Origin: JAOABV01 sp964473505
GTDB lineage: Bacteria; Hydrothermota; Tepidihabitantia; Tepidihabitantales; CAIPLT01
DNA length: 17,557 nt
NCBI GenBank assembly: GCA_964473505.1
Contig: CAYYPG010000041.1
Coordinates: forward strand, 1-17,557
Reading direction: 5' to 3'
The position numbers and the translations under genes were made by a program. This document shows, one piece after another, positions 1-7,780 of this stretch. The notes under the pieces were generated by a model. It did not search any database. It saw only the letters and a list, made by a program, of their open reading frames with translations, and was not told the DNA's origin. Each line of letters opens with the position of its first letter. The stretch's first letter is position 1.

Positions 1-33
1 CCCTTTCGGTAAGATTATTTTTGATTCAAATTC

Positions 34-61
34 TTGACTTTTCCTGAGTTGAGTATATAAT
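34..61 (+). promoter_or_regulatory. Sigma70-type promoter P1
   Basis: The -35 box TTGACT lies at 34-39 and the -10 box TATAAT at 56-61, with a 16-bp spacer. Eleven of twelve consensus bases match. No protein gene starts within 500 bases downstream; the transcript would begin near base 68 and run first through a boxA-like motif and then a strongly foldable stretch. This suggests that P1 makes a non-coding RNA or a very long leader. Confidence 0.6.
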
Positions 62-67
62 TTTTAA

Positions 68-275
68 GATTGTTCTTTGAAAACATTTTGGGAAAGTGCC
101 TGTTGTTGAGTCTGAAAGGGGGTGAAGATTTTTAGATAATGGCTCAGGAACCTAAAAGAAAAAAATTATGGTCTATCGAATGAGGGGCACCGTGGGATTA
201 AAAATGTGGAAGTAGCGGATCTGAGGCTCTGTCTTTCTTCCACACTAAATGGTTAAGAGCCTCATTTAATAAAAA
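68..275 (+). ncRNA. Candidate structured non-coding RNA or long structured leader
   Basis: This gene-free stretch follows promoter P1 and boxA. TGTGGAAG (205-212) is perfectly complementary to CTTCCACA (237-244), and TGAGGCTCT (222-230) to AGAGCCTCA (256-264). The two helices interleave, which is the layout of an H-type pseudoknot, or of two mutually exclusive hairpins. A further helix, AATGAGG (179-185) with CCTCATT (260-266), competes for the same 3' strand. I do not recognise the family; tmRNA, SRP RNA and RNase P RNA landmarks are absent. The 3' end is a guess, because no clear terminator is visible. Confidence 0.35.
71..84 (+). promoter_or_regulatory. boxA-like antitermination motif
   Basis: TGTTCTTTGAAAAC closely resembles the boxA element bound by NusB/NusE (S10) in ribosomal RNA leaders and 16S-23S spacers of many bacteria, where GTTCTTTGAAAAC is common. 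It sits only a few bases after the predicted start of transcript P1, the usual position in an rRNA or other non-translated operon. No rRNA gene follows in the window, so its role here is inferred. Confidence 0.45.
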
Positions 276-311
276 CACTATGCGTCATTAAAGATCCTAA
301 AAATCTTTGGG

Positions 312-339
312 TTGACTTTGTAATAGTATTTCTTATAAT
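312..339 (+). promoter_or_regulatory. Sigma70-type promoter P2 for the parvulin operon
   Basis: TTGACT at 312-317 and TATAAT at 334-339 with a 16-bp spacer, the same boxes and spacing as P1. It is the last strong promoter before the first parvulin gene, giving a leader of about 240 bases. Within that leader ATTTCCGC (488-495) and GCGGAAAT (552-559) form a perfect 8-bp inverted repeat ending just before the start codon region. Confidence 0.6.
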
Positions 340-584
340 AAAAAAGATGTATTTTAGATTAAATGAGTCGAACCGAAATGTTTAGGGAATTAGTTAATGA
401 TATATCTATTTTATGAAATTTTTTTACCGAGGATATTTTAGTTTTCATTGGCAGAAGAAACACTCCTGTGATTTTTTTCTGTTTAGAATTTCCGCTGTCT
501 TTTCCACGCAATATTTCTGTGTTCCTGAAATTCCCCAAGGATTCCAGTTTCGCGGAAATGTTGTTTAGGACTAAATTTTAAGAA

Positions 585-1928
585 GTGGTAATGATTTCAC
601 AAAATTGTCAGCTATTTTTGTTAACTTGTTTTTGGATTTCATTGAGTAGTTGTTTTTATGGTTGTACCAAAAATAATTCACAGGTAATTGCTTGGGTAAA
701 TGGCGAACCGATTACAGAAAAAGAGTTTGTTGCGGCTTTACCCAAAGGTTTTACTTCAGATTCCATTGAAAACAATTACCGACGGTCTTTAATTGATAAC
801 CTAATTGCTAAAAAGTTATTTATTCAAGAAGCCAAAAGATTGGGTTTAGAACCCCAAATAGACGCAATTTTAGAATATGAGAAGAAAAACCGATTGATTC
901 AAGCCCTATATGATGATGTTGTGACTAAAAATGTTAAAATTACAGCACGAGAGATAAACGAAATGGTAAAACAGCTAGCGACTGAAGTGCATTTGAAAAT
1001 TATTGTCGTGCCTGAAGAATCAACTGCTAAAGTAGTGAGTGCGGAGTTAAAGAAAGGTATACCATTTGAATCGCTGGCAGTACGATATTCGCAAGATGAA
1101 AGTGCGGCGGAAGGCGGCGATATCGGTTTTGGGCCCTGCTATTATTTAGAAGAGTCCTTGCGCAATGCAGTAATGAAGATGAAAGTTAATGAGATTAGCA
1201 AACCGATTAAAGGTTCGGCAGATTATAAAATTGTAAAATTAGTTGAGAAAAGAATGAGTTCTGAGTCGTTACCAATTCTTAAAGTTAATGCTCGGCGATT
1301 GGTGGAACAGGAAAAAAGTCGTAAGTTGGCTGAAGCATACTTGCAAAAGTTATCCCAACGACTCGAGTATAATCCGGTAGGATTACAATTGTTCTATAAA
1401 CCACCAGAATCTTTTACTGCCGAAGAGCGTGAAACTTGGATAGTTAAGAAAGATAACCGCAAACTCGTTTATGCTAAAAATTTGTTTCATGTTGCCGAGA
1501 AATTTCCGCGGATTATCGATACCGCACTTAAGACCTATGCAATCCGTCGAGCGATTGAAGAGGATGTGATGTGTGAAGATGCCTTAAATCGTAATTTGGA
1601 TAAGTTGCCAGAAATTCAAAAAGAATTAGAGCAACGAAAAATTAACTTGCTCTACCAGCGACTATATGAAATGCAAATAACCCAACAGTTAAGTGTTACG
1701 GATAAGGAGATTGAAGATTATTATAATGCTCATAAAGAAAAATATCTACCGAACAAGTTATCTGATATTTCCCCACTCATTAAAAATGAACTCTTAGAAC
1801 AAAAACGGCAAGAACGCTATATTAATTATGTCCAAGAATTAAAGGCAAAAAGTAAAATAGAAATTGATGAAAACCGAGCATTAAACGTAGGCAAGAAATC
1901 AAAGACAAGAATTAAAGTTAAGAGATAA
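585..1928 (+). CDS. PpiC/SurA-like parvulin-domain lipoprotein
   Basis: This is a probable periplasmic folding factor anchored in a membrane by a lipid. The N-terminus has a hydrophobic stretch (about residues 9-22) and a lipobox LSSC ending at Cys23, so the mature protein should start with a lipidated cysteine. Residues about 33-130 resemble the SurA N-terminal chaperone helices (VNGEPITEKEF followed by helices). A parvulin fold follows at about 133-223, with YSQDESAAEGGDIGF and a final YKIVKLVEKR strand. The long C-terminal part (about 230-440) is helical and charged. Parvulin active-site histidines are only partly kept (His136), so it may be mainly a chaperone. The start is uncertain: GTG at 585 and ATG at 591 are both possible and neither has a good ribosome site. 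It heads a three-gene run of the same family. Confidence 0.82.
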   Translation: MVMISQNCQLFLLTCFWISLSSCFYGCTKNNSQVIAWVNGEPITEKEFVAALPKGFTSDSIENNYRRSLIDNLIAKKLFIQEAKRLGLEPQIDAILEYEKKNRLIQALYDDVVTKNVKITAREINEMVKQLATEVHLKIIVVPEESTAKVVSAELKKGIPFESLAVRYSQDESAAEGGDIGFGPCYYLEESLRNAVMKMKVNEISKPIKGSADYKIVKLVEKRMSSESLPILKVNARRLVEQEKSRKLAEAYLQKLSQRLEYNPVGLQLFYKPPESFTAEERETWIVKKDNRKLVYAKNLFHVAEKFPRIIDTALKTYAIRRAIEEDVMCEDALNRNLDKLPEIQKELEQRKINLLYQRLYEMQITQQLSVTDKEIEDYYNAHKEKYLPNKLSDISPLIKNELLEQKRQERYINYVQELKAKSKIEIDENRALNVGKKSKTRIKVKR

Positions 1929-1947
1929 AATAAAAAAGGAGCATAAA

Positions 1948-2793
1948 GTGGAAAAAATAAAAAAGAGCAAAACAAAATCAATTAGGATATGTTTTCTGGT
2001 TTTGTTAGGAATTTTGGCAATCAATTCGTGTGGAGATAAAAAAGAAGTTGTCGCGACCGTAGGGAATAGTAAATTGACCAAAAAAGAACTTATGGTTCAG
2101 ATTCCGGCCGAAATCCGCTTAACCCCAGAGAATATTAATACCTTAATCGAGAAATGGATTAATACCGAACTTCTATATCAAGAAGCCCTTAGAAGAAGAA
2201 TTGATCGCGATGAAACTCTCAAGATTCAACTCAAGCAGTTAGCCAAAGAGTTAGTGGTTAATAATCTTTTAGAAAGAGAAATGGCAAAAATTTCGGTAAG
2301 CCGTAAAGAGATATTTGACTATTTTACTCAGCATAAAGACGAATTTCTTTATGAAATAAAAATTAGCCGGATAGTATTCAATGATGAGAGTTTGGCATAT
2401 CGAACCTTAGCCGAGTTACGAGCCGGTGCGAATTTTACTAAATTGGCCCAGGATTTATCATTAGACCGAGTTTTAGCCAAAGGTGCAGAGTCTAAATATT
2501 TTAGCCGGGGCGTCGGGGATCCGCGTCTTGGTGGCGACCCATTGTTAGAAGAAGCGATTTTCCAACTTAAACCCGGTGAAATTTCGGAGGTGCTTAAATC
2601 TCAGGAAGGTTATCAGATTGTTAAATTGATTGATAAGAAAAAAGTAAAAAAAGATATTTCTTTAGCCGAAGTTGAAGATTATATCAATTCAGTTTTGCAA
2701 TATAAGAAAAGTCGCGAGATGCTTGAGACTTTACTTAACGATTTAAAAGCCCGAACGAAAATTACCCAGAATCCTGAAATATTATTAAGATGA
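1948..2793 (+). CDS. PpiC-like parvulin-domain lipoprotein
   Basis: This is a second, shorter parvulin-family lipoprotein, 19 bases after the previous gene. The GTG start at 1948 is supported by AGGAG at 1937-1941, six bases away. A lysine-rich N-region, hydrophobic core (about 13-25) and INSC ending at Cys28 form a lipoprotein signal. Residues about 33-120 match the SurA-type helical chaperone part (VGNSKLTKKEL). The parvulin domain is at about 135-230, with the typical LKPGEISEVLKSQEGYQIVKL strand-helix end. The usual HIL motif reads SRIVF and the second histidine near the end is also absent, so prolyl isomerase activity is doubtful. It presumably helps fold outer-membrane or secreted proteins with its neighbours. 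Its stop codon overlaps the ATG of a possible 20-residue peptide. Confidence 0.82.
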   Translation: MEKIKKSKTKSIRICFLVLLGILAINSCGDKKEVVATVGNSKLTKKELMVQIPAEIRLTPENINTLIEKWINTELLYQEALRRRIDRDETLKIQLKQLAKELVVNNLLEREMAKISVSRKEIFDYFTQHKDEFLYEIKISRIVFNDESLAYRTLAELRAGANFTKLAQDLSLDRVLAKGAESKYFSRGVGDPRLGGDPLLEEAIFQLKPGEISEVLKSQEGYQIVKLIDKKKVKKDISLAEVEDYINSVLQYKKSREMLETLLNDLKARTKITQNPEILLR

Positions 2794-2852
2794 CTGATTT
2801 CTTATTAGCCATATCCACTTTTCTACTCTGGGTTGGTTCCCGACAGATTTGA
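2790..2852 (+). CDS. Possible 20-residue hydrophobic small ORF
   Basis: An ATG at 2790 overlaps the TGA of the previous gene (ATGA) and opens a 20-codon frame, MTDFLLAISTFLLWVGSRQI, ending at 2852. The peptide is mostly hydrophobic and could span a membrane. Its stop in turn overlaps a TTG (2849-2851) in the surA frame (TTGA). The stop-start overlaps suggest translational coupling through the gap between the genes, but no ribosome site of its own is visible and the ORF may be chance. I do not recognise it. Confidence 0.2.
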   Translation: MTDFLLAISTFLLWVGSRQI

Positions 2853-2866
2853 ATGGTGTAAGTTCT

Positions 2867-4141
2867 ATGACGAAGCAGTTGATAATTGGTTTAACGTTTT
2901 TAATCGCAAGTGGGAACTTATTGCTCTTCGGCAAGACAGCAGATAAGATTGTTGCGGTAGTTGGCGATGAGGTAATTTTAGCCAGTGAAGTTTATGAAGC
3001 AGTTGAATTTATGAAGTTGATGACCAAAACCTCGGCAACCGATTCGCAATTAGCTGAGCAGGTTTTAGATGAGTTGATTAAAAGCCGATTATTATTAGAA
3101 GAAGCCAAACGTGAAACCATCGAAGTATCCCGGCAAGAAATTGACAATGAAGTTGAACGCAACATTCAAATCTTAAAACAACGATTCGATAATGAAGCGG
3201 ATTTTCGTGAAGCTTTAGCGCGTGAGGGGATTACAGAACGTAAATTGCGAGAACGGTATCGCACCGATGTTCGAAAACGCTATTTGAGCCAACGGTTATT
3301 AGCCAAAAAAGGCTTGACTAATATTAATATTACGCCCACTGAGGTTCAAAATTTTTATCATCAGTTTCGGGATTCAATTGCAAAACAACCAGGTCAAATT
3401 GAACTGGCGCATATTTTATTCATGATAAAACCATCGTTGGCCACAGAACAGGCCCAGCAAAAACGGGTGACGGAAATTTATGATATTCTCATGCGTGGTG
3501 GTGATTTTGAAGAAGTTGCACAAAGTTTTTCTGATGATCTGACAACCAAAAATCGGGGAGGTTATTTGGGGATGGTTTCAATCGAAAATCTTCAACCGGA
3601 AATTCAGGCGGTAGTAAAAAACTTGAAGCCCAACGAAATTTCTTTGCCCAGCAGAACCCGGTATGGTTATGAAATCTTTAAATGTCTGAGTCGAAAAGGT
3701 AACAAGATTGAATTGCGACATATTCTGGTCGCAATCAATATGTCTCGAACCGATTCAGTACAAACGAAAAAAACCGCAGAAAAAGTACGCGCCTTAGCCC
3801 GAAAAGGAGTTAGCTTCGATTCATTAGCCAAAATCTATTCCGATGATCCGATGACCAAAGATAGTGCCGGTTATTTGGGTGTGTTTCTTTTATCAGGATT
3901 ACAAGAACCATATCGCAGTGCAGTGCAGAAATTAAAAGTTGGAGATATTTCGGAACCAGTGTTATCCGAACATGGGTATCATTTGATAAAAGTCCTGAAT
4001 AAAAAAGAAGAACGAATTTTGAGTTTAGACGAAATCCAAGACCAGATTAGAAACTATCTTTTTGAAGAAAAACTTAAAGCCAAACTGGAAGATTATCTAA
4101 TCAAAATTGCCCGCCGTATTTATATTAAAAAATATATTTAG
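2867..4141 (+). CDS. surA: SurA-like periplasmic chaperone / peptidyl-prolyl isomerase
   Basis: This is a periplasmic chaperone for unfolded outer-membrane proteins. Starting from ATG 2867, a signal peptide (hydrophobic core LIIGLTFLIASGNLLLF) is followed by the SurA N-terminal domain (DKIVAVVGDEVILASEV, then helices to about 150). Two parvulin domains follow at about 176-276 and 280-380, each with a GGYLG or AGYLG motif. The second keeps both histidine motifs (RHILVA and HGYHLIKV); the first keeps LAHILF but has Tyr in place of the second histidine (RYGYEIF). One degraded and one intact domain is also the arrangement known for E. coli SurA. The length (about 424) matches the family. An in-frame TTG at 2849 is an alternative start, overlapping the stop of the small upstream frame. 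It is the last gene of the parvulin run. Confidence 0.88.
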   Translation: MTKQLIIGLTFLIASGNLLLFGKTADKIVAVVGDEVILASEVYEAVEFMKLMTKTSATDSQLAEQVLDELIKSRLLLEEAKRETIEVSRQEIDNEVERNIQILKQRFDNEADFREALAREGITERKLRERYRTDVRKRYLSQRLLAKKGLTNINITPTEVQNFYHQFRDSIAKQPGQIELAHILFMIKPSLATEQAQQKRVTEIYDILMRGGDFEEVAQSFSDDLTTKNRGGYLGMVSIENLQPEIQAVVKNLKPNEISLPSRTRYGYEIFKCLSRKGNKIELRHILVAINMSRTDSVQTKKTAEKVRALARKGVSFDSLAKIYSDDPMTKDSAGYLGVFLLSGLQEPYRSAVQKLKVGDISEPVLSEHGYHLIKVLNKKEERILSLDEIQDQIRNYLFEEKLKAKLEDYLIKIARRIYIKKYI

Positions 4142-4296
4142 CAATTTATTAGTATTAGAAGATATATTATTATTAATTTAAACACGCATTATCTCTTAAT
4201 GAGTTGTATACAAGTTGTATTTTTGTGGCTGATTAAAGCAATCGGTATTTTAGTTGACTGGCAATAGCACTTTTTCAATTAAGAATTTGTCCACAG

Positions 4297-5631
4297 ATGC
4301 TTACTCGGATTTTATGTGATATACACCTTTGGGCTGGTTTGATTATCCTGTTGGCATTTAGTCGGGTTAATGGTGTTTTTTGGCCCATAAGTCCAATTGA
4401 TTCTGTACATCCATTAGGAAATAATTGGTGTAATTTTCAGGATTACGGTTCAACTGGTCCATATTTTCATAATGGCATAGATATTATTACTCCCAATCAA
4501 CAAGGTGCTGCGGTTTATGCTGTAGCGCATGGTTGGGTAAAGGCGTGGTTGACTTTAGGTGGAGATTTGTATTGGCGCTTAGGAATTGCGGATTCAAGTC
4601 TTGCTTATACCGATTCTTGTGAGGCCTGGCTCTATGCGCATATTGACCCAACTCGTTATCATAAGAATGTAGGAGATGAGGTTAATCCTGGAGATTTGAT
4701 TGGTTATTTGATTCCTTGGCCAGTAAGTGGTTTTGACCATCTCCATTTTGCGCGGATAAAAGACTGTGGTAGCGTTTGGACAGTCGCAGACTGGGCGTTT
4801 GTAAAAAATCCCCTGTGCCTTCTAACACCTAATACGGACACAGTAGCACCAATTTTTGAAAATGCGCTCGGTAATAAAAAATTTGCCTTTTGTCAGAATA
4901 ATAAGAGTATATATCTTAATCCGGATAGTCTATATGGCGATGTTGATATTATTGCTAAAATTTATGACCGAATCGGCAAAAGCACTGGGAATTTAACCTG
5001 GGATAAATTAGCACCTTATCGTATTGAATATGCAATTCGGGGGGATAACGATTCAGTACCAACAACACTTTTTGTGCAATTTTCTGGTCGGATTTCACAA
5101 AATAACATTCGAGTAGTCTATAAACAAGACAACATTTGTAAAAGTCGTGGTGATTATAATTACCGAGATTATTATTTCATCGTTACTAATACTAATGGAG
5201 ATACGATTTTAGAACCGGCAGATTCGATGTTTTGTTGGCATACAGCCAATTTTGCCGATGGTACTTATTGGATAAAAGTTACTGCTTATGATGTTTATGG
5301 TAATGCGAGAACCGAAAGTATGTCTGTAAGAGTAAGAAATCAAGGTTCAGGCGTACCCTATACGCAGATACAAAATCAGGATATCAAATTATTGACAACT
5401 CCTAATCCAGTCCGGACGGTTCTAAATATTAATTTTATGCTTGAACAAGATATGAAGATTAAACTCATTATTTATAATAATCTTGGTCAACGCGAACAAG
5501 AACTTTACAACAACCGACTTCCTAAAGGTACACATAATTTTATTTATTATCCTAAACAATCCGGCGTATATTTTGTTATCCTCAGATTGCCCAGCCAAAC
5601 AATTACGAAAAAATTTGTCGTCAGCCGGTAA
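4297..5631 (+). CDS. Secreted M23 (LytM-like) peptidase-type protein with T9SS sorting tail
   Basis: An N-terminal hydrophobic segment (about residues 11-21) suggests export. Residues about 28-165 form an M23/LytM-like beta fold with all expected zinc ligands: HNGID (His58, Asp62), YAHID (His115) and HLHFA (His148, His150). Known enzymes of this family cut peptide cross-links in peptidoglycan or act on other peptides. A middle region (about 180-350) reads like an Ig-like beta-sandwich. The last 90 residues carry the PNPVRTVLNINF ... YNNLGQ ... GVYFVILRL ... KKFVVSR pattern of the type A T9SS C-terminal sorting domain, so the protein should cross the outer membrane and be released or anchored outside. 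It starts 155 bases after surA with no clear ribosome site. Its substrate is unknown. Confidence 0.8.
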   Translation: MLTRILCDIHLWAGLIILLAFSRVNGVFWPISPIDSVHPLGNNWCNFQDYGSTGPYFHNGIDIITPNQQGAAVYAVAHGWVKAWLTLGGDLYWRLGIADSSLAYTDSCEAWLYAHIDPTRYHKNVGDEVNPGDLIGYLIPWPVSGFDHLHFARIKDCGSVWTVADWAFVKNPLCLLTPNTDTVAPIFENALGNKKFAFCQNNKSIYLNPDSLYGDVDIIAKIYDRIGKSTGNLTWDKLAPYRIEYAIRGDNDSVPTTLFVQFSGRISQNNIRVVYKQDNICKSRGDYNYRDYYFIVTNTNGDTILEPADSMFCWHTANFADGTYWIKVTAYDVYGNARTESMSVRVRNQGSGVPYTQIQNQDIKLLTTPNPVRTVLNINFMLEQDMKIKLIIYNNLGQREQELYNNRLPKGTHNFIYYPKQSGVYFVILRLPSQTITKKFVVSR

Positions 5632-5723
5632 AATATTTTCCACGGCTGTTTTCTATTACTAACATTAAGAAGTTTAAATGGGCAGTGGATAATATTTCGT
5701 GCGATTTGACTATTGCGATAATG

Positions 5724-5772
5724 AAAAAAAGTGTATCCTCCCAGACATTTAATATGAAAAGGAGGAATACAC
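5724..5772 (-). terminator. Rho-independent-type terminator for minus-strand transcription
   Basis: On the minus strand, GTGTATTCCTCC (5772-5761) can pair with GGGAGGATACAC (5742-5731) with one bulged base, and is followed directly by seven T (5730-5724). The loop is long (about 18 bases). It lies downstream of the decayed minus-strand transposase and may be that element's terminator or end. Confidence 0.45.
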
Positions 5773-5884
5773 CTATAAAACAATATAACTTTGATATCAG
5801 TAAGAAAAGATATATAATTTTTGATTAAAAATCAAGCATTATTTAATTTAAATGGGAATTGATTGATGACGACACATACTATTT

Positions 5885-6448
5885 GGAATTTAACACCTTG
5901 TCGACATGATATTCTGAATTGCCGGTAAGTTAAACACCTTTGGCGATACTTTGTTATTTGTCTTTTCCTGACAACTCAACCGGTGCCTTTCTCCTTCAAC
6001 ACTGATTCTTACCCTTATAGTTGAAATATCAGCTTTACGCATACGCCTGGGCAATAAATTTTTCCCAATCACGATAATCCAATATTGTAAAACTTATATT
6101 TATTCAATCAATCTGCGCGATATCTCCACATTGCTCTGTTAACTACTGGCGTGCAGTGCAATTCGTTGATGATTTATTCTCAATCGTTCTATAACCTTAC
6201 AAAATCCAGATACTCTCAGTTTCTTTAAAATCCGTATCTAATAGATTCTCCGCCATTATCCGTCTGAATCGTTATCGAAAATCCGATTATCACCTAAACA
6301 GGAAGAATATGATATTTCTTTAGAAAATCTTTTTTTCTGGCAGACTTCACCATTAACTGACTAATTAATAATTAAATCTGGACTGCTTTCAAAGAATCAG
6401 TTTGCAAGGTGGTGTCAAGCTTTTTGGGTAAATCGGTTTTTCTTTCAT
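5885..6448 (-). pseudogene. Decayed DDE (rve-type) transposase
   Basis: Reading the minus strand, an ATG at 6448 opens MKEKPIYPKSLTPPCKLIL and then stops. Further on, 6272-6243 encodes TIQTDNGGES, the hallmark second-Asp motif of integrase-core (rve) transposases (TDNG.EF). In another frame, about 6189-6100 gives ERLRINHQRIALHAS, a stop, then SNVEISRR, which resembles the later catalytic-Glu block (GKVERSHR). An open stretch 6072-5890 (MRKADISTIRVRISVEGERHRL) may be the C-terminal part. Several stops and at least one frameshift separate the pieces and the total is too short for a full transposase, so the element is dead. Family placement near IS481/IS3-type rve transposases is inference; the limits are approximate. 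Confidence 0.5.
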
Positions 6449-6646
6449 CGGTGTGCGCTCTTGCTAAATATATTATATATTAATACGGGCAAACAAGGAG
6501 AAGATAAATCTTTTCTTTAACACAAAAATACTGAATTTACACAACATATTCTACAACACTGTGTTAATTAACATATTGGGTAAAATACGAATCTATTCGT
6601 TTAGTTAGAATTCGAACCTCTGATAATAATTGGTCGTATTGCAGTC

Positions 6647-6674
6647 TTGACTTTATTTTTATTGATTTTATACT
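6647..6674 (+). promoter_or_regulatory. recA promoter
   Basis: TTGACT (6647-6652) and TATACT (6669-6674) with a 16-bp spacer, 63 bases before the recA start. The same boxes and spacing occur in P1 and P2. I see no convincing LexA-type SOS box, although TTCGAA palindromic bases lie just upstream (6611-6616). Confidence 0.6.
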
Positions 6675-6736
6675 TACCGTATAGAAATGGGAGAGAAGCT
6701 ATATAAATCTCTCCAATGTAAAAAACGAGGTGATTT

Positions 6737-7780
6737 ATGGCTAAAGAAGAAAAAATAAATGCCTTAAAAGCCGCAATTGCCCAGATTGAAAAACAATTTG
6801 GTAAAGGTGCAATAATGAGACTGGGTGAAACCGAAACCAAAGTGCAAGCTGAAGTTATTCCTACCGGCTCAATTGGACTTGACTATGCATTGGGCATTGG
6901 TGGATTTCCCCGAGGACGAGTAGTAGAAATTTTCGGTCCCGAAGCCTCAGGAAAAACTACTTTAGCGTTGCAAGTAATTGCTGAAGTTCAGAAAATGGGT
7001 GGTAATGCAGTATTCATTGACGCCGAACATGCTCTGGATGTAAATTATGCTGAAACCTTAGGTGTGGATTTAACTAACCTTTTTGTGGCGCAACCCGATT
7101 CTGGCGAACAAGCCCTGGAAATTGCCGAAACTTTAACTCGTTCCGGCGGACTTGATGTCTTTGTGATTGATTCGGTTGCCGCCTTAGTTCCCCGAGCAGA
7201 AATCGAAGGAGAAATGGGTGATGCGTTTATTGGGGTTCAGGCAAGATTGATGTCTCAAGCACTGCGCAAATTGTCCAGCGTGATTAGTAAATCTAAAACC
7301 TGTGCCATCTTTACTAACCAAATTCGGCAAAAAATCGGTGTGATGTTTGGAAATCCGGAAACTACTCCCGGCGGTCTGGCGCTAAAGTTTTATGCCAGTT
7401 TACGACTTGATATTAGAAGAGTTGGGGCGATAAAAAAAGGTGATGTCGTAATCGGAAATCGCACTAAAGTTAAAATTGTCAAAAACAAGATGGCTCCACC
7501 TTTTAAGGAAGTTGAATTTGATATTATTTATGGTAAAGGTATTTCCCGGTGTGCAGAATTGATTGACTTAGGAACTGAACATAATGTGCTTCAAAAATCC
7601 GGCACCTGGATAATTTTTGAAAATACGCGCATTGGACAAGGTCGGGATGCGGCAATTGAATTTTTAGAAAAGAATGTCGATATCCGTAAAAAGATTGAAA
7701 AGAAACTGCTCCAAACATTACATTTATCGCAACCTGAAGAAAGTGAAGATATCGTTAAGACCACAAAGAAAAAATCCTGA
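6737..7780 (+). CDS. recA: RecA recombinase
   Basis: RecA forms ATP-dependent filaments on single-stranded DNA, pairs homologous strands and triggers LexA-type self-cleavage. Residues 67-74 are the Walker A motif GPEASGKT, Glu97 in FIDAEHALD matches the catalytic glutamate, and DVFVIDS (about 140-146) is Walker B. The L2 region with NQIRQKIGVMFGNPETTPGG (194-213) is fully typical. A lysine-rich C-terminal tail follows. The length of 347 is normal. ATG 6737 is preceded by GAGGTGAT (6727-6734), an excellent ribosome site. It is followed, with overlap, by recX and then alaS, and has its own promoter at 6647-6674. Confidence 0.98.
   Translation: MAKEEKINALKAAIAQIEKQFGKGAIMRLGETETKVQAEVIPTGSIGLDYALGIGGFPRGRVVEIFGPEASGKTTLALQVIAEVQKMGGNAVFIDAEHALDVNYAETLGVDLTNLFVAQPDSGEQALEIAETLTRSGGLDVFVIDSVAALVPRAEIEGEMGDAFIGVQARLMSQALRKLSSVISKSKTCAIFTNQIRQKIGVMFGNPETTPGGLALKFYASLRLDIRRVGAIKKGDVVIGNRTKVKIVKNKMAPPFKEVEFDIIYGKGISRCAELIDLGTEHNVLQKSGTWIIFENTRIGQGRDAAIEFLEKNVDIRKKIEKKLLQTLHLSQPEESEDIVKTTKKKS

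Larger units (their letters stand above)
5632..6646. other. Gene-free interval holding insertion-element remains
   Basis: No intact gene is visible. AAATATTTTCCAC (5631-5643) and GTGGATAATATTT (5685-5697) form a 13-bp inverted repeat with one mismatch just after the M23 gene. Then come the terminator-like hairpin, the decayed transposase and, at about 6411-6540, a segment repeated in diverged form near 12.3 kb. The last part before the recA promoter shows nothing I can name. Confidence 0.5.

Noticed and set aside
68..275. Assignment of the leader RNA to 6S, tmRNA, SRP or RNase P RNA
   Set aside because: Required conserved motifs of these RNAs are not visible; left unassigned.
5890..6072. 60-residue minus-strand ORF as a gene
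   Set aside because: No ribosome site, and it lies in line with decayed transposase blocks; treated as part of the pseudogene.
6605..6620. LexA (SOS) operator upstream of recA
   Set aside because: GAATTCGAAC has palindromic bases but does not match either common LexA consensus with a second half-site.
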